A stretch of 8,847 nt of DNA from an uncultured Roseburia sp. (lineage in GTDB: Bacteria > Bacillota > Clostridia > Lachnospirales > Lachnospiraceae). Positions within the stretch are counted from its first letter, which is position 1; every line of letters begins with the position of its first letter. Location of the stretch: NCBI GenBank assembly GCA_947057405.1, contig CAMSEJ010000089.1, positions 1 through 8,847 of the forward strand. Direction: 5' to 3'. Shown one piece after another: positions 6,038 to 8,847 of the stretch. The notes under the pieces are model-generated. The model ran no database searches, was not told the origin of the DNA, and saw only the letters and a list, made by a program, of their open reading frames with translations. The translations under genes and the position numbers were made by a program.

Positions 6038-7057
6038 TTAGTTTGCTTTTACAAGAACCGTCAGGCGTGCTTTTACGCCGTCTTCTTTGGCATAAATATA
6101 CGCCTTTCCCTCGCTGACCGCAGTAATCACACCATGTTCATCCACAGACGCAACACGGGTATTGGAGCTTGAATACTCAGGCCTGTTCTTGGAAGAAACC
6201 TTCGCTTTTGTCTCGTATTTTTGCCCGACGGAAAGCGTAACGCTCTCTGTTTCAAATGAAACCTCCGGTTTTTTCACGGTTACTTCACATGTCTTGCTGG
6301 CGCCGTCTACGGTGGCGGTAATTACCGCCGTGCCGTTTTTGACTGCCGTCACCATACCGGTTTCATCGACGGTGGCGACGCTTTTTTTATTTGATTTCCA
6401 TGTGGGTGCATGCTTGGAGGTGGATGTGACGGAAAGCTTTACCGTTCCTTTGCGGTAAAGCGAAACAGAAGTGCGGTTTATCTTTAGTTTTGGCGTTTTG
6501 ACCGTTACCTTACAGCTTGCCGAGGTCTTGTCGGCAGTTGCCGTAATCGTCGTCGTTCCTGCCTTTTTGGCGGAAATTACGCCTGTTTCGCTTACGGATG
6601 CAACGCTTGATTTTGCGGATTTGAATTTGACCGGATGCCCGGTAGAAACGGAAGCTTTTAATTTGGCGCTGTAGCCGATTTCTAAGGAAATCTGTTTGGC
6701 GCTCAGCCGGATCGCGGTTTTATTTACCTTGATTTTGCAGCTTGCTTCCCCGTTTTTGATTTTGGCTGTAATGATTGCGGTTCCTGCTTTTTTTGCGGTG
6801 ACTTTGCCGTAGGTATTGACCGAAGCGACGCTTTTGTCACTGGATGAAAAAGCAGGTTTTTTGCCGGTAGACGTGACGGCGGACAGATAAAATTCATCCC
6901 CGATATTTAACGTTTTGGAAAACGTGTTCAGTACGACAAATTCGTACCCGGCTAAGGATGCCTGTACGGCGTCCGGTTGTAAAACGGAAAGAAACAGCAT
7001 GGAAACCATGCAGATGACGGCGAATGCCGTCCGATAAGATGTTTGCCTGTGTGACAT
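6038..7057 (-). CDS. Secreted protein with four tandem BIG2 Ig-like repeats
   Basis: The 339-residue product starts at an ATG with GGAGG 6 nt upstream. An in-frame ATG 63 bp further up lacks such a site and overlaps the promoter. Residues 1-33 form a signal peptide: basic start, hydrophobic core AFAVICMVSMLFLSVL, probable cleavage after VQA. Four BIG2-type repeats follow at about 41-112, 113-187, 188-263 and 264-339. Each has a SVASV- or SVATV-like strand, then G-V/K-(I/V)TA and GTA-ITA-like motifs. Repeats 2 and 3 keep a 75-residue period. The first three carry one Cys at the same place (107, 182, 257); the fourth has Ala. There is no LPxTG anchor, membrane tail or catalytic domain, so the protein is probably released or held non-covalently. 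BIG2 modules usually serve adhesion or as spacers. It is divergent from a two-component system that may control it. Confidence 0.88.
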   Translation of the reverse strand: MSHRQTSYRTAFAVICMVSMLFLSVLQPDAVQASLAGYEFVVLNTFSKTLNIGDEFYLSAVTSTGKKPAFSSSDKSVASVNTYGKVTAKKAGTAIITAKIKNGEASCKIKVNKTAIRLSAKQISLEIGYSAKLKASVSTGHPVKFKSAKSSVASVSETGVISAKKAGTTTITATADKTSASCKVTVKTPKLKINRTSVSLYRKGTVKLSVTSTSKHAPTWKSNKKSVATVDETGMVTAVKNGTAVITATVDGASKTCEVTVKKPEVSFETESVTLSVGQKYETKAKVSSKNRPEYSSSNTRVASVDEHGVITAVSEGKAYIYAKEDGVKARLTVLVKAN

Positions 7058-7110
7058 ATAATTCCTCCATTCCGAAACGGAAGGAAGATGCGGCAAATTG
7101 GCATGGAAAT

Positions 7111-7139
7111 AATATAACACGCCGTCAGGGGTTTGTAAA
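7111..7139 (-). promoter_or_regulatory. Promoter of the BIG2 gene
   Basis: On the minus strand, TTTACA (7134-7139) and TATATT (7111-7116) are 17 bp apart. The transcript would begin near 7104, about 47 nt before the ATG. The -35 box lies in a small inverted repeat, GTTT-GT-AAAC (7131-7140). Its upstream edge is 8 bp from the -35 box of the divergent promoter. Confidence 0.7.
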
Positions 7140-7162
7140 CAGAAAAATTGACATTTTTTCTG
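7140..7162. promoter_or_regulatory. Operator-like inverted repeat over the -35 box
   Basis: CAGAAAAA (7140-7147) and TTTTTCTG (7155-7162) are perfect reverse complements separated by 7 bp, which hold the TTGACA -35 box. A dimeric regulator bound here would affect both divergent promoters. The neighbouring response regulator is the obvious candidate, by inference only. Confidence 0.45.
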
Positions 7163-7175
7163 ATTTCGTTATGAT
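7148..7175 (+). promoter_or_regulatory. Promoter of the two-component genes
   Basis: A perfect TTGACA (7148-7153) and TATGAT (7170-7175) are 16 bp apart. The start point would be near 7182, leaving a very short leader before the response regulator. This rules out translation starts upstream of about 7185 on this transcript. Confidence 0.75.
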
Positions 7176-7206
7176 AGAACAAAAGGCGGAAAAGAAGGTG
7201 ATTCAT

Positions 7207-7887
7207 TTGGATTCTAATATGACGGTTTTATTGGTAGAGGACGATGAAATTCTGGCCGGGGAGATCCGGCAGTTTCTGGAAAAATGGGGCTACCGGGCGG
7301 TTGCGGCAAGCCGTTTTGACGATATCGCGGCTGAATTTCGGGCGTGCCTGCCGCATCTGGTTTTGATGGATATCAACCTGCCGTTTTACGACGGGTTTTA
7401 CTGGTGCGGTAAAATCCGCGCGGTTTCGGACATCCCGATTCTGTTTATCAGCAGCAAAAACGACGACCGAGATAAAATTATGGCAATCGCGCAGGGCGGG
7501 GACGACTATGTGGAAAAGCCGTTTCGGCTCGAATTGTTAAAGGCAAAAATGGAGGCCGTATTAAGGCGGACGTATCAGTATCAGGTGAGAGGGCGGCAGT
7601 ATTTCGGAGAGGATTTTTATCTGGAAGAGGATACGGCTTTGCTTGTGTGCCGCGGCAGGAAGTTCGATTTGACCAAATCGGAATACAAAATTATTTCCCG
7701 GCTGTTAGAGCAAAAGCCGGAGGTGGTGACGCGGGAGGAACTGATGATGGAGCTTTGGAGTACGGATGAATTTGTTTCAGACGGGACGCTCACCACGCTG
7801 ATTTCCAGGCTCCGCAGCAAGCTAAAGGCGGCGGGCGGCGACGAGGTGATCCGCACGAAGAAAGGGTTGGGATATTATATTGTATGA
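7207..7887 (+). CDS. OmpR-family response regulator (Bce-like)
   Basis: This 226-residue regulator has a receiver domain (about 5-118) and a winged-helix DNA-binding domain (about 130-226). Receiver residues are complete: acidic pocket E11-D12-D13, phosphoacceptor D55 in LVLMDINLPFYDG, S82 in FISS and K104 in YVEKPF. The effector domain shows FDLTKSEYKIISRLLEQ, VVTREELM, and the recognition-helix and wing region TLTTLISRLRSKLK...TKKGLGYYIV, typical of the OmpR/PhoB type. I place the start at TTG 7207. GAAGGTGAT (7194-7202) matches the 16S 3' end at suitable distance, whereas ATG 7219 (MTVLLVEDD) has no good site. GTG 7198 is another option. Upstream ATGs fall in or before the promoter. It overlaps the kinase gene, so the two form a pair. 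It resembles BceR/GraR-type regulators of envelope-stress transporters; the target is unknown. Confidence 0.92.
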   Translation: MDSNMTVLLVEDDEILAGEIRQFLEKWGYRAVAASRFDDIAAEFRACLPHLVLMDINLPFYDGFYWCGKIRAVSDIPILFISSKNDDRDKIMAIAQGGDDYVEKPFRLELLKAKMEAVLRRTYQYQVRGRQYFGEDFYLEEDTALLVCRGRKFDLTKSEYKIISRLLEQKPEVVTREELMMELWSTDEFVSDGTLTTLISRLRSKLKAAGGDEVIRTKKGLGYYIV

Positions 7888-8847
7888 CTGGGTGAAAAAA
7901 ATAAGAAAGAGGCTTTTGTTCGGCGGGTTTTTGTGCCTTTCGTATAATCTTTATTTTATCTGCCTGCTGCCGGACGTAAAAGTCGGGTACCTGCTTTATC
8001 TGGATGCGCTTTTGGCGGCATGCGCCCTGGTTTACGGCTGGGCGGGGTATTCGGTTTACCGGAAAAATGAGGCGAAAAAACAGGAGTATTTAACATACGA
8101 ATCCGTTATTTTTCAGGAATTTGCGGGAATGGAACATTATGAGATTGCAGAGCACGACGTGCGGGTGTTGTGCGGGCAGTTAAAGGAGCAGTTTGATTTA
8201 AACTGTGATTTGCAGGATTATATTGCGAAATGGTGCCATGAAATGAAAATCCCTTTGGCGGCATGCCTTTTGATGAACCGGAACATAAAGGACGGCGGAC
8301 TGCGCGGACAGATGCAGGAGCAGTTAGAGCGCATGAATACGCAGTTAAACGGGGCGCTTTTGGGCTGCAAGGTGCAAAGTAAGCTGTTTGACATCCAGGT
8401 GAAGGCCGTAAGCCTGTCCGAGTGCGTGAAGGCTTCGGTCAGAAACAATCAGTTTTTTCTGATTAAAAACCGGTTTGAACTGGAGCTTGCCGTGGAGGAT
8501 GTAAAGGTTTATACGGATAAGAGCTGGCTGGTGTATGTGCTTGACCAGCTTATCAGCAATGCCATAAAGTATGTTTCAGGGAATGCGGTGTTAAAGATTT
8601 GGAGCGTCAGCGAGGGGGACGCGGTGTGTTTGTATGTGGAGGATCACGGCGAGGGGATTTTGCCAGAGGATATTCACAGGGTGTTTGAAAAAGGGTATAC
8701 CGGGAGCAGCCACCACAACGGGAAGTATAAATCCACGGGGATGGGGCTTTATATGGCGGCTAAAATTATAAAACGGCTGGGTCACAGGATTTCGGTGGAA
8801 AGCGAGCCGATGCGGTATACGAGGTTTGCGGTGCGGCTGGGGAAGGA
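7880..8847 (+). CDS. BceS-type intramembrane-sensing histidine kinase, 3' end cut by window
   Basis: The frame is open to the right edge and gives 322 residues. The family is usually about 320-350, so only a short tail should be missing. Two N-terminal membrane segments (about 11-30 and 36-59) are joined by a loop of only about five residues, the layout of intramembrane-sensing kinases that take their signal from a partner ABC transporter. The H box is WCHEMKIPL with H120. The ATPase domain has the N box QLISNAIKY (N227), G1 DHGEGI (255-260), the F-box region RVFEKGYTG and G2 STGMGLY (285-291). The start is uncertain. TTG 7880 overlaps the regulator's stop and has GGG 8 nt upstream. GTG 7892 has no visible ribosome binding site. 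ATG 7884 hits a stop after three codons. The kinase probably phosphorylates the regulator encoded just upstream. Confidence 0.9.
   Translation, partial: MYDWVKKIRKRLLFGGFLCLSYNLYFICLLPDVKVGYLLYLDALLAACALVYGWAGYSVYRKNEAKKQEYLTYESVIFQEFAGMEHYEIAEHDVRVLCGQLKEQFDLNCDLQDYIAKWCHEMKIPLAACLLMNRNIKDGGLRGQMQEQLERMNTQLNGALLGCKVQSKLFDIQVKAVSLSECVKASVRNNQFFLIKNRFELELAVEDVKVYTDKSWLVYVLDQLISNAIKYVSGNAVLKIWSVSEGDAVCLYVEDHGEGILPEDIHRVFEKGYTGSSHHNGKYKSTGMGLYMAAKIIKRLGHRISVESEPMRYTRFAVRLGK

Noticed and set aside
5873..6172. Plus-strand frame of 99 codons between the TerD and BIG2 genes
   Set aside because: It starts at the minus-strand promoter, has no ribosome binding site and ends antisense to the BIG2 coding region.
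6162..6674. Plus-strand frames opposite the BIG2 repeats
   Set aside because: They are antisense reflections of the Thr/Val/Ala repeat codons, so their repeated look is inherited from the real gene.
7024..7206. Upstream extension of the response regulator to ATG 7024 or ATG 7171
   Set aside because: The added part covers the divergent promoter region and the start of the BIG2 gene, lies before the predicted transcript start, and does not belong to the receiver domain.
7884..7895. ATGA-type overlap start for the kinase at ATG 7884
   Set aside because: That frame reaches a TGA stop after three codons.

Overview
The window looks like a chromosomal segment from an anaerobic Firmicute of class Clostridia, probably Lachnospiraceae-like. 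This rests on a SCIFF peptide with its radical SAM maturase, a fused SecDF, strong AGGAGG-type ribosome binding sites, sigma-A-type promoters, a secreted BIG2-repeat protein and a Bce-like two-component system. Base composition is moderate. I see no tRNA, rRNA, CRISPR array, phage gene or transposase.

Bases 1-280: an unidentified open frame runs in from the left edge and stops at 144-146. It overlaps a shortened copy (about 67-117) of a repeat whose full form lies at 5760-5847. A good promoter (184-212) and a short hairpin (229-243) lead into the next genes.

Bases 281-4114 (+): scfA (47-aa SCIFF ranthipeptide precursor), a 138-bp gap with two RNA hairpins, scfB (radical SAM/SPASM maturase) and secDF (fused SecD-SecF translocase subunit). 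ScfB is expected to place Cys-to-Thr thioether link(s) in ScfA. SecDF, 18 bp further on, drives protein export and may take part in export of the peptide. A strong bidirectional terminator (about 4131-4165) separates this block from the converging minus-strand genes.

Bases 4183-5730 (-): a two-gene unit, transcribed as a TerD-domain gene and then an AIM24-family gene, 21 bp apart. The TerD protein has an unusual Pro/Gln/Ser-rich N-terminal extension of about 90 residues. Bases 5731-6037 hold no gene. They contain the ribosome binding site, a perfect 24-bp palindrome with a 5-nt loop inside the predicted leader, a clear minus-strand promoter (5891-5919) and a weak terminator-like site for the next gene.

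Bases 6038-7057 (-): a secreted protein made of a signal peptide and four tandem Ig-like BIG2 repeats. Bases 7058-7206 form a compact divergent control region with back-to-back promoters. An 8-bp inverted repeat there is centred on the -35 box of the rightward promoter.

Bases 7207-8847 (+): an OmpR-family response regulator overlapping a BceS-type intramembrane-sensing histidine kinase that runs off the right edge. Both appear to start at TTG. A target transporter may lie beyond the window.
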